From Volvox africanus (Eukaryota; Chlorophyta; Chlorophyceae; Chlamydomonadales; Volvocaceae): DNA of 64,000 bases. Shown here piece after piece: positions 24,801-34,745 of this stretch. Location: positions 3,211,001 through 3,275,000 of the forward strand of contig BSDZ01000004.1 of NCBI GenBank assembly GCA_030268105.1. The letters are read 5' to 3'. The position numbers and the translations under genes were made by a program. Numbering within the stretch: position 1 is the first letter of the stretch; each line of letters opens with the position of its first letter. Under the pieces are notes generated by a model that saw nothing but the letters and a program-made list of their open reading frames with translations, was not told where the DNA came from and did not search any database.

Positions 24801-25420
24801 ATGAGGGAGATGAGGGAGATGAGGGCGATGAGGGAGATGAGGGCGATGAGGGCGATGAGGGAGATGAGGGCGATGAGGGAGATGAGGGAGATGAGGGAGA
24901 TGAGGGCGATGAGGGCGATGAGGGAGATGAGGGAGATGAGGGCGATGAGGGCGATGAGGGCGATGAGGGAGATGAGGGAGATGAGGGAGATGAGGGAGAT
25001 GAGGGCGATGAGGGAGATGAGGGAGATGAGGGAGATGAGGGCGATGAGGGAGATGAGGGCGATGAGGGCGATGAGGGAGATGAGGGCGATGAGGGAGATG
25101 AGGGAGATGAGGGAGATGAGGGAGATGAGGGAGATGAGGGAGATGAGGGAGATGAGGGAGATGAGGGCGATGAGGGAGATGAGGGAGATGAGGGAGATGA
25201 GGGCGATGAGGGCGATGAGGGAGATGAGGGCGATGAGGGAGATGAGGGCGATGAGGGAGATGAGGGAGATGAGGGAGATGAGGGAGATGAGGGAGATGAG
25301 GGAGATGAGGGAGATGAGGGAGATGAGGGAGATGAGGGAGATGAGGGAGATGAGGGCGATGAGGGAGATGAGGGCGATGAGGGAGATGAGGGAGATGAGG
25401 GAGATGAGGGAGATGAGGGA
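21857..25420 (+). repeat. 9-bp minisatellite GATGAGGG[A/C], 396 units
   Basis: From 21,857 to 25,420 the sequence is an unbroken series of nine-base units, 3,564 bases in all, with no insertion or deletion. Every unit is GATGAGGGA or GATGAGGGC except unit 7 (21,911-21,919), which begins with T. Because nine is a multiple of three and no unit makes a stop in any frame, long open frames arise on both strands (DEG, MRE/MRA, SPS and LIS/LIA repeats). I do not regard these as genes. The A and C unit types are arranged in runs and recurring blocks rather than at random. The array lies between the glycoside-hydrolase remnant and the PP-loop ATPase gene. The true genomic copy number may differ if the assembly collapsed the array. 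Confidence 0.97.
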
Positions 25421-25909
25421 GAGTTCACATGACACAGTGCAATAGGTGACATTCCTCAAAACGCACAGGTTTTGATAGGTTTCCGGCCACCTAACGTTCA
25501 TGCAGAGTGTGTAGGTGGTGGGACTAGGCATGCGTCTGAATGTGTGTCAGTGAACCGAGTCGTAGACTTGCCCATGTACAACGTTCCGTACAAGACGGCA
25601 GGTGAGGCCACCTTGCAGTTACGATGTACGACACAGTGGATGACCATTTTTCGGACGCTGTGAGTGCGCTCTCCTGTAAAAAACACCCGCTGTCGTAAAA
25701 CTGCGCGCCCGCCATTGCATGTGTTCGTTCTTGACCATCGTCATCGAGGTTGGGCGCAGTGGCTTGGTCCCAGCCCGCTTTCGACTCCCTGGTGGCCCCC
25801 CCGCGTGAAAGAGCTGGTTACCTCGCGGTTTCATTCTTGCACTTGCCAACCTAATGCAGGAGGGTGTGCTTTAGCGGCTTAATCCGTATGTCTCTTTGGA
25901 GACCACAGC
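25421..25909. other. right flank of the minisatellite, no gene seen
   Basis: About 490 bases of unique sequence with short unrelated frames, probably the region just past the 3' end of the PP-loop ATPase gene. Confidence 0.35.
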
Positions 25910-25914
25910 TTACA
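25910..25914 (-). terminator. candidate poly(A) signal of the PP-loop ATPase gene
   Basis: TTACA on the plus strand, TGTAA on the minus strand, lies 54 bases past the stop codon at 25,968. The 3' UTR would be unusually short for this group, so a more distant signal is possible. Confidence 0.35.
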
Positions 25915-25967
25915 AGGAGGCAGAAAGAGGCAGGCACTGCAACCCATTACCCATCACACGGTACCCA

Positions 25968-27575
25968 TCACACATAACCTGAGGCTTCCTGGGCGCCTTG
26001 CGCTCCGCTGGGATCCAAACCGATCTCAAACTCGGAAAAGGACTCAGAGGCCCCGCAGTGCTCATCCAACCCTATTGCACTGAGCTCCAGAAACGCGTAG
26101 TCCCCTTCCTGCCGGGGCGCAAACGACAGGTGTAGCGGCCTGGCGAACAGCCTGCTGTCCGTGACCATCGTGTGGTATTCACCCCACTCTCCACACTCGT
26201 CCACGCCGTACATACGCTTGGCGGGAAGCAGCACGTCCTCATGGAGCTGCCGGTTGAGCTGACGTCCTAGGAGCGCTAGTCCCACCTGAGGGCCGGTGGT
26301 TTCCGAGGAGCGCACGGATACGGACGCATCACAATATGCCTCTGCTTCGGTAGCCTCCTTGGTAGCAGTAGTACCGTCCTCGGTGTCCGCAACGGGGGCT
26401 GTGATACCCAATGCTCCTGCGGTTGGTAGCGGTGGTGTTTGTGAGCAACTACTAGACGACAGCCGCGCTGCCGCTAGTACGACAATACACAAGGCACCAA
26501 GGCCGCACCGAGGCCGCCTCCTCCTCCTGCTCATTAATTGCCCTCTGTGGCGCTGCAGTCCCTGGCTTACCGGAGCCCCCCTCCCTCCTCCCTCCCCCTT
26601 CCTCCCAACCCCCACCAACACCCGGGTAAGGGTTTCTTTCCCTGGGCCCCCCCGCTGCTAGGTCTTCCTGTTGCCTCACCCGCCTCTGCTTGCGGTTCCA
26701 CCTCCGTCTCCGCCACCTCCGCCACCTCCTCCATCACCACCGGCATCGCTGATGCTGGTGGCGGTGGTGGTGACGGAGGCGGCGCCTGCTTCACCTCTGC
26801 CACCTCCGTGAACTTGGTGACGTTGACACACGTAATCAGTGGATTCATGCCGTATGCCCAAACCAGCTCCAGCAGCAGCCGGCGCTCGATGCCCCACAGC
26901 GGGGTGATAATATCAACCCCAGTGCTCGCAGCCGCCCGGGGCATGAAGGAGTTGCACACGTCCAGGATGTCGCCAGTGGCCAGTGCAGTGATGCCGTACT
27001 CCTCCCGGAGGCGGCGGATGTTGGCTTTATAGCTTTCCAGGAAGCTGGGGGCCGATTCGACTTCCATTACAAGGTGTGGGAGGCCCAGAGCGCGGGCCTG
27101 GGATGCAGCGGAGAGGACTAGGAGTGTCAGTACATTGAAACCCTAATAAGTGAACCCAGGCTAAAGGGGGCTTATTGCAGGGGCGGGGAGTTTAGGAAGT
27201 AAAAAATTGTAGCCACTAAGGAATTGAGAAAAGCGAATGGAGGTGCGTACCTCAGTGACCAACCCATTGGAGCGAAATCCAATACCTAACAACGGACCGT
27301 GCATACCCACCCACCTGCAGCTGCACAACCTCCAACGGATGAGCCTTAAAACACTGCTTTCTCCCTGCGGGCACGAAGGTCACAAGCAAGGCTACCTCAC
27401 AATGCGTCACCTTGGCGATCCGTTCTCGCACGTCCTCGCGCCAAGAAGTATCGGCAGCCTCCAGCGCGATTTCAGGCGCCCGCATCAGGTGCAGAACGGT
27501 CATGGAGTCTTTGCCGCCTGTGAAAGAAACGGCAGCCTTTCGGGCGATGCTATCTCGGGGTTGCACGGCGGCCAT
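25968..27575 (-). CDS. diphthine-ammonia-ligase-like PP-loop ATPase (ATP_bind_4/DUF71)
   Basis: Three exons on the minus strand (27575-27315, 27097-26680, 26416-25968), GT-AG and in phase, encode 375 residues. Residues 17-24 read SFTGGKDS, the PP-loop that activates a carboxyl or carbonyl group with ATP. Further family motifs are HPLEVVQLQARALGLPH, ITALATGDI, TPLWGI and, near the C-terminus, CGEWGEYHTMVTD, which matches the CGExGExxT motif of DPH6 enzymes. DPH6 makes the amide of diphthamide on elongation factor 2. Compared with yeast DPH6 (about 685 residues) the C-terminal YjgF-like domains are absent. A proline- and glutamate-rich insert of about 100 residues separates ITCVNVTKF from LLGRQLNRQLHEDVL. 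A DUF71 paralogue with another substrate is possible. The gene is divergent from TRAPPC3. Confidence 0.8.
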
Positions 27576-27729
27576 GGCTGGTGACAGGACAAGTTCACTA
27601 ACTCTACCCTTCGGTGCACTACGGATACTAGCATTTGTAGATTTTAGACAACGAGATAAGCATTTTGATAATTATAGACGCAGTTAACTGCCGTGCGGAT
27701 CTCGCCGAAAGGCGCCGGTGGAAACAATC

Positions 27730-27955
27730 TAATCGCCGGACACCCACAGTCAATGTGTATAAAATATATTCAGAAACTCGCATATAAAATTTATATTGAT
27801 CGCATATTCATACACCTTATTGTGAGCGACATTAGTCTTATCATTAGTAATAATGCTAATCCGCCGCAAGACTTTACGAATCCCATGTTGGCTTACATGC
27901 CGATTAAGTGACAACTCTTGCATAGCGTTCTTTAGCTATTTGTTATTTCCCATTT
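27730..27955. other. AT-rich island between divergent genes
   Basis: About 220 bases with markedly higher A+T than either side, containing TATAAAATATATT-like runs. It lies upstream of the PP-loop ATPase start and immediately left of the foldback element. No coding signal was recognised. Confidence 0.4.
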
Positions 27956-27975
27956 GCTTCCGCCCTTCTGGCAAC

Positions 27976-28644
27976 CCTATCTTGGGCGAACTGCACCATC
28001 GATTCAGCTCTCTTCGGGAACATGCCCCTTGATGCTGGCCCAGGACAGGCCTGCCGCACAGGACTGTCTCAGTCTTAACGCTTAACCGGCACCGATGTGG
28101 ACCGTGCTGATATAACTGTTGGGGTCTTAGTGGCCCTTGCTGACGAGTCTGCCGCAACGGCAAGGGTACTGTGTCGCCGCCGCTGAAGTTTGTTTGCAAG
28201 GGTGTGGCACCTCCCTTGAGATTTACCCATGCAGGTTACCTAAAACTTTAGGGCCATCATCTACTTTCACCCTGGACAGCGTCCTGGAAAGATTGCATCA
28301 CCTTGAACGACGCGCGTCGCTGCCGGGGCCTTCCGGGAATGGTTAAGTTGCCGACAGTGGCTGGGAAGACAACCACGTAGTAACCTGCATGGGTACATCT
28401 CAAGGGAGGTACCACACCCTTGCAAACAAACTTCAGCGGCGGCGACACAGTACCCTTGCCGTTGCGGCAGACTCGTCAGCAAGGGCCACTTAAGACCCCA
28501 ACAGTTATATCAGCACGGTCCACATCGGTGCCGGTTAAGCGTTAAGACTGAGACAGTCCTGTGCGGCAGGCCTGTCCTGGGCCAGCATCAAGGGGCATGT
28601 TCCCGAAGAGAGCTGAATCGATGGTGCAGTTCGCCCTAGATAGG
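27976..28644. mobile_element. foldback element with 264/265-base inverted arms
   Basis: The left arm (27,976-28,239) and right arm (28,380-28,644) are reverse complements with only a few mismatches and one single-base indel. They enclose a 140-base spacer. No transposase frame is present, and the flanks do not show an obvious target duplication. This is the form of a non-autonomous foldback element or long-arm MITE. It sits in the shared upstream region of the PP-loop ATPase and TRAPPC3 genes, where it could supply or disrupt promoter sequence. A local inverted duplication is an alternative. Confidence 0.85.
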
Positions 28645-29090
28645 ATTTACTTAACTTCAGGGCTCAGCTCAGGTTCCCGGTTGAAAGCGGTGAGAGTTTA
28701 CGTGGTCTGGTAGCTTGCTCTAGCATCTGCGTATATCCACGTCTTTAATCCGATAAAATCCACGCACTCGACACCCCCATTGCCATCGTAGAATAGGGCA
28801 GAGGGCGCACATGTGCTGGTTGTATTCGGTTCAGGGCTAACAGCGTGTATTATGCCGTACATCAAGTCCAAATAAACCTGGTTTGCCGGGAGGTGCTTGA
28901 TATGATGACAGATGGCATAATTACCTTTACATATAGAAATCTTTTCCTTTTCATTTGTGTTTCGGTTATCCGAAGTCGCTCGTCCACTGCGTAAGAAAAA
29001 AATAGTCGAACCGACTTTTGAGTTAAACGCGGAACAATATACTCCCAACACATCGGGCTTCATTGTTTGGTTAAAAGTTGAAGAGGAGCA

Positions 29091-31045
29091 ATGCTGAGGG
29101 GCGGCCCCGCTGGGGCCCGCAATGCACCAAGTCTAGAGCAAATTGTGAGGACCCGCCCACTTGTTGGCGCGAAGTACATTGACTTGAAAGTCAGCTATAA
29201 TTTTACAATGGTTGCTTATTCTGCAGAATGCCGAGGTTTTTACGCTGACCTATGGTTCGATCGTGCGCCAACTCATCTCGGACTTTGAGGACATTGAGGA
29301 GGTCAACAAACAATTAGAACAGATGTAGGTGTCATTTCTTAAATATCTGATCTCGGACAGTTTACATTAGTGGATGGCTTACAGGATCCTACCTGACATG
29401 GGCCTTCTTTTCTCGGTCCCGTTAACCTTTCTTAACACTGTTGACAGCCGGTATGATGCTTTCTGGAGTTCGGCCACACCGGCTTGGCTGGCGTATCCAT
29501 CTAACCCCCCTCCGCCCCCACTTTCACCTTTTAATTTCACAGCGCTCGACACCGACTTCCCTTCATTTCTAAATTAGTAAGCCCCTTCTTATCACGACAC
29601 CTTAACACAGGCTTCCCTTCCTTCTATAAACTTCTCCCTAAACAGGGGCTATAACATGGGTATCCGCCTGGTGGATGAGTTCCTGGCGAAGGCCAAGATC
29701 ACCCGGTGCTCCTCTTTCCGTGACACTGCCGACGTGGTGGCGAAACAGGTGGGCAATTGGGAACGACGATCTGGAAGGAGTTGCAGGCGGGCAGCTGCCG
29801 CCATGACCTTTTTTGAAGCATTTCTCTGGGAGTGGACTGTTGCTTTGGATGCTGCTGTTCTAGTCCATGTGGACCTGCGCCTTCGTGTCTTCATGAGGAC
29901 TATGGCGTCGCGGGAGCACTGTCTGGCGAATTGTGCGGGTGGGGTTGGCTTTGGGGCTTTGCGACTGGAGCAGGAGCCGAGGTCTGGGAAGGTAAAGATA
30001 CGGGTGCTAAATTTGGTGATTGTTTCATGTCGGTGTGTTTTGTTGATGATGGTCGCATACGTTGCCAGGCTAGCTTCCGGTTCCTTCATTCACTTGCCTC
30101 CGTCAACTGCTCATGCAAGATGAGCTCTCAAACGGTGATGCGTCCCTCCTTATTTCCTCCCTCGCTTGGCACTGCTTGCAGGCGCTGCCCATGTTCCTCA
30201 ACGTCAGCGCAAATGTGGCCAACTGGAATCCCGACCAGACCGAGTGCAGTTTGGTGAGGGCGACCTGCAGGAACGGGAAGGGGAAGCAGGGAGGTGGGAG
30301 AAGAGGAGCATAGCACATTTTTGTACAGTCTGAGCTGAGCACATTTTTGTACAGGCCGTACTGATTGCTCCAGGAAAGCTCGAACCGGTGTCCCACTTGA
30401 TGGTGCGGATACTGTATCTATCGCAAAGCAGCGATGTCCCTCCTCCCTCTTTTCGCGTGCCCTTCACTCCGATCAGATTCTCACGGACAACCCGCTGGCG
30501 GACTTCGTGGAGCTGCCTGAGGAGTACCGTGAGCTCAAGTACTGCAATGTATTGGCAGGGGTGGTACGAGGCGCCTTGGAGATGGTGGGTGGTGCTGACG
30601 GGGGAAGGATTTGCTGCAGGGGTTCAAGGATTGAGGCAAGCGGCTCAGTAGGGCCCAGCCCTTGATGATATGTTTGTTCCCTTCCGTATACCTGCCAATG
30701 ATCCTTCCGGATTGCAGCTGAGGGGCTCCCCGGATCCCCTCCGCCTGCCAGTGTTGCCGCATTTGGCAACCCCGGCGTTTCCTGGACACTGGGGCGGTCT
30801 GCATACAACACTGTATATATTTGTGTGCATTCTAAGGATTGAGCATCTTCCGTTATGGTGGTGAAGACTAAGCCGCCAGTTGCCTCTTAAGATGAAGGAA
30901 TGTTGGCTGCGTGCGATTTCAGGTGAATATGGAGGTGGAGTGCCGCTGGGTGTCCGACATGCTCAAGGGCGACGATTGCTATGAACTGCGCATCAAACTC
31001 AATGAGCACCGGGACGAGAGGTTTCCATTCAAAGACGATGACTAA
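29091..31045 (+). CDS. TRAPPC3: TRAPP complex subunit 3 (BET3 homologue)
   Basis: Six exons (29091-29144, 29227-29324, 29646-29748, 30182-30253, 30477-30584, 30923-31045) join in phase to 185 residues, the normal length for TRAPPC3. The conserved run NAEVFTLTYGSIVRQLI, then EVNKQLEQMGYNMGIRL and LTDNPLADFVELP, followed by VVRGALEM, identifies the family without doubt. The cysteine in ITRCSSF corresponds to the acylated cysteine of mammalian BET3. The subunit is part of the TRAPP core, the guanine-nucleotide exchange factor for Rab1/Ypt1 that tethers ER-derived vesicles at the Golgi. Exon 1 encodes a short unconserved leader (18 residues); its ATG is the only one that joins in frame to the conserved exon 2. 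The last residues are KDDD. The gene appears intact. Confidence 0.97.
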
Positions 31046-31155
31046 GCTGGGTGGGCAACCCAGCTGCATGCCTGCCTTGCATCAGCGTTGTCCTCTCAAC
31101 GCTTGGGCTTCTAATGTCGTTGGTTGCCTCCATTTCTGCATGCGTTCATCGTCTT

Positions 31156-31160
31156 TGTAA
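31156..31160 (+). terminator. candidate poly(A) signal of TRAPPC3
   Basis: TGTAA lies 111 bases past the TAA stop. Confidence 0.5.
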
Positions 31161-31524
31161 GATAGTGTGCTCAGCAGTGCCCTGGCAACGTCCCCGCTTT
31201 CCTCCTGGCTTCACGGCAGGCCGTATGACCTCCAGTTCTGCCTTTTCATTCTTGGAGGGCCTGGGGTGCAACACGTAGTCTCCATTCTGGAGCTAACCAG
31301 CTGGTGGAAGAGCCACGGCGGCACCGTCGGGGATTTCTTGTCTGGCCATGGCTCTGTGGGTGGCTGTTCAGCGTATCGGTGATCCTCAGGGCGATTCACA
31401 GCATCACACGGCGCACCACCATCACATTGCCACGTCGGACACAAGAACTGTGCTTTGTGCCGCCGTACACTCGTTGCTCGACTTGAACCCGATTGAGATG
31501 TGTTCTTTGCGAAAAGCTGTTTAA

Positions 31525-32086
31525 AGATCAACTTGTGTGGTCCTTCAACGGCCGCGACTCCCCCTGAAACCCAGAGGGAGCAATATTCCCTACGTCTACA
31601 AGGGCTCATGTCAGTTGCACTCCTCCACTTGATGGGCCCGCCCTGAGGTAGAGCACCCACCCCACCCCCTACTCGGGACATGTATTGTGTTAAGTATAAC
31701 AGCACCTGAGCGAAATCTGACACTAGCAACGGGGTGTTACAGATTGACGAACACCCTCACAGCATCCTCACACGTAGTTGTGCACACATAGTTGACACAC
31801 CACCAAGCCACTAGACACGCACACTGGAGACACAGGACATGTGTACGACACACCTATAGGCACACCTGCGTTCAGGGACTACACACATAGACTACATGGT
31901 GCACAACCCTCTCATGGACACAGAAGATACAGAGCACCATAAAGGTTACCTCTTATGGTGCAAACCCGACAAGCACCGCAACTCATGTCACTCAGCTTCG
32001 CACGCACACTTTGTTGTCAAGATTAACACATTACCTCACCCTAACAAAACCTGACATTAGCAACACGTAATGGACAATAACTCGGT
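31525..32086 (-). repeat. interspersed repeat, copy 1 (inverted relative to copy 2)
   Basis: This 562-base stretch is the reverse complement, at high identity, of 41,422-41,973. Differences are scattered substitutions plus a short indel near 31,850. No protein domain is evident. In element orientation (this strand) each copy contains TGTAACACCCCGTTGCTAGTG, a form often seen at the start of long terminal repeats. Similar GTTGCTARTGTCAGRTTT strings occur twice, about 325 bases apart. A solo LTR or part of an unclassified non-autonomous element is the best description. Confidence 0.8.
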
Positions 32087-32464
32087 TAGACATAAACCCA
32101 CGTACGCAACTTGACACAGATAGTGTCATACATAAAGTGTTCAAACATTAAGTCAGACACAACATGCCAGCAGATGCGTATAGCTGCAGAGCACGCCACG
32201 CAGAGCAGAGCAGGGGCAAATACACTACCCCCACACAAGTCAAACTTAATGCATAAGGCAACGGACTCCTGCAGATAAAACTGACATGCCTTCGCTGAGA
32301 ATGCACCAAAAGGCCGAATGGATGTGTGGGCTTCACCGCAAATTTTCCCATTGCCTTGTAACGCTTGGTGTATGCACACTTCATTCATTCATTACTCTCA
32401 CTCCTCCTCCTCCTCCGCCTCCCCAGCAGCCCGCCTGACTGCAGCGACTGTAGGTGGTAGGTGC

Positions 32465-33520
32465 CTCTGTTAACGAACACCAACACCAACAACACGGCTG
32501 TCAAAGAATCCCCCCTCGTCGGCGCTGCGCAGCATCTTCTCAGTGAAGCCCGGCGCCTCCACCACCCCGAACACCTGCTGTGCATCGGCCAGGTCGGCAT
32601 AGCTGCAACTCGTGGTAATTAGCGCCACTGGGTGGCAGCTTGCCGGCCGCACACAGCTCCGAAAACTCCATCGTCCGCCGAATGTCGGGAGCCATGTCCG
32701 TGATGTCCGTGTTACTTAAATAGTTCTTGGCCTTCACAAGGTACGATTGTTTAAGCGCGCAGTCGTGAACAGCACACCGTCCCACTCCACGCCGCCCTGG
32801 CAGTCCGGGGGAACTTGAGCAGCTTGCGCTGGCAGCGTGGAAGCTCGAACACGTCGCCCGTGGTCTTGAGCTGCATCTGGACCAGGGTGGCACGAGCACT
32901 TTGTACGCATTGCACACGAACTTTTTGTAGCTGAATAGCGAGCAGGACCCCTTCTCCAGGCTATTCACCCCGGCTGTAATCTGCTGCAGGTCCTTGTCCA
33001 CGCGTCAGTAAGCATCGGCGCGCTGCTGCACTTCCTGCTCCTGCAGCTTCTGGATGCGCTGCAGGCTGTCTTCCGTCGCCTTCCGGCTGCCATTAATCTG
33101 GGCAACATCGTCATCCGTCCTGGCATTTCAACCCTGCAGGCACAGCCGTGAGCAGCCTTTCCAGGTCCCCTCCTCATCAGCTGAGAACATGAGGCGGTGG
33201 CTCTGGATGAGCTCCAGGCTTCCATAGCGCTCCATGAGATGCCTGCATGCCTCGAAGAAACCTAGGTTCGTGCGCTGGACGCATACGCGCGCCTACGGGT
33301 GTTGCTGCAGCCAGGCGGTGAGCATGGGCAGTGACGCGGCTGTGAGGCTGCTGCCCGATAAGTCCAGGAACTCTTTGCTGTTGTGCAGCGCGCGCTCCAG
33401 CGTCAGATCCGTCACGTGCTCCGTGACCGCCTGTGCGGTGGGGCCTATCCGTCGCAGCATCAGCATGCATACAGCCGAGTGCTGGCATGCCATCCGAACC
33501 TGTATGTTGGTGGATTACTG
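32465..33520 (-). pseudogene. decayed coding remnant with nuclease-like motifs
   Basis: Read on the minus strand, about 1 kb stays protein-like with no introns but is broken by several in-frame stops (for example TAG after LQQHP near 33,296) and at least two frame changes. Recognisable pieces, in order, are a short leucine-rich stretch (EFLDLSGSSLTAASLPML), ERYGSLELIQSHRLMF, a coiled-coil stretch (SLQRIQKLQEQEVQQRADAY), VFELPRCQRKLLKFP, then EWDGVLFT and YLVKAKNYLS in another frame, ending TMEFSELCAAGKL and QQVFGVVEAPGFTEKML. The pattern D...(x)AK after hydrophobic strands recalls PD-(D/E)XK nucleases, but the catalytic residue before AK is K here, and this is inference. It may belong to a dispersed gene family of this alga. 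Confidence 0.45.
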
Positions 33521-34189
33521 CTCAGCGCAGCTGACGCTGGCTGCTTCAGCCACAGCGCCCTCGCGCTCCAACCTGCATTTCGCTCCCTTACGGGTCGGTT
33601 TTCATCACCAATTCTACCCGTTTGAGCTCCTTTTAGGAACAGTAAAGTACTGTGAAGGTTCCAAGGTGAAGGTTCGGTCCATGGATGAATTGTGAGTTGA
33701 AGGGGCAACTTCGGCCCGAGAGGTTTGGAGTGGCGATGTCACTCCTCCCGCGGTTTGCTTAAATCACCTAGACGCCGCGAACAGTTCAACACGATTGCCT
33801 GCGGTTGTGTGTGAGGTCCGAGGAAGCTCAAGCTCTTCGTCCTAAGCAGGTGTGTTGGTGCTCTTGTAGCATCAGTGTAGCATGTTCTCAGGGCTTCTAG
33901 GTTGTCCTGCAGCCGGTGCATCTTCGAAGTTTTAGTCGCCTACCCTACCGCCGACTACCGCACTGCCTCCTGAAAGGCTCTGAATATGCGGCGGCCATGG
34001 CCAATTTGTCACCGTCATTCTCCAGTGGGGTGCTGCCACGGATAGACACGCCAAGAAGCCAAGGACTAGAGACGGCTACTACACCTGAAAGCACAGATGG
34101 GCACGTACACAAGTCAGGGCGTCCTTCATACAGCTCAGCACCCCCCACTCCAGCAGCGGCCTATCGTTTGCCTCCAGGATCCGGCTGTA

Positions 34190-34745
34190 TTTAACGTGGC
34201 ACACTCCATCTGGTAGTTTGCGGACAGGTGAAGCTGGGCCTTGCCGTGCCATACGCACGAACCTCGGCTGGCAAAGTGGTTATGCTAGGGGAAGACACAG
34301 AACGTGCGCTGTGCATGGAACTTCCGCGTAGCCAAGGGCTTCCCGCGTGTTTTTGCTCAGTCGGGCAGGTGTGCGGGGACCCAGTGTCCAGCAGGAACAT
34401 GACCCAGACACGCCTAGTGCACTTCTTGAACGTAAGAGCATAGAAGGGCCTGTTGTTCGGGACAGAAGATGCCTATGAAGGGAACTGTCAGTTCTCCAAG
34501 TCAAACTCGCAGCCAGTATCCTCAAAGTCTGCCTTTTCGATGTCGGCGAGGATCACATCGCGTGTCTCTAGTAAAATGTACCTGGATGGAACATCGAGTA
34601 GCTCCAGCATGGAGTAGCATGGAGTAGCTCCAGCAAGAGAGCGGAATAAAACGTTGTACTCTGGGCCCAGGCTGGGCCTGCGTCTGGGCCTGCACCGGTG
34701 CCATGCAAACCAGGAGGTGAATTTTCAGTGTTGACGAAACCGGAA
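34190..34745 (-). pseudogene. retropepsin-like remnant (LLDTGSP motif)
   Basis: On the minus strand a frame reads YNVLFRSLAGATP, then VPSRYILLETRDVILADI and CEFDLEN before a stop at about 34,490. The next piece reads FYALTFKKCTRRVWVMFLLD followed by TGSPHTC, then in a shifted frame TREALGYAEVP. The D-T-G with preceding hydrophobic residues and a following ALG resembles a retroviral-type aspartic protease active-site strand. Stops and shifts make it non-functional. It may be the upstream part of the same decayed unit as 32,465-33,520. The assignment is tentative because only one motif is seen. Confidence 0.35.

Noticed and set aside
21857..25420. CRISPR array or telomere-like repeat
   Set aside because: There are no spacers, and the unit is not a telomeric motif (volvocine telomeres are TTTTAGGG-type).
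21625..25531. Four frames of about 1,200 codons each across the minisatellite
   Set aside because: They arise because the nine-base unit contains no stop in any frame. They have no start context, no intron structure and no non-repeat domain.
28137..28482. Two near-identical small frames (LTSLPQRQGYCVAAAEVCLQ) on opposite strands
   Set aside because: They are the two arms of the foldback element read from each side, not paralogous genes.
31211..31729. 172-codon minus-strand frame sharing text with 41,769-41,981
   Set aside because: The shared part is the interspersed repeat; the rest has no domain, and the second copy stops early.
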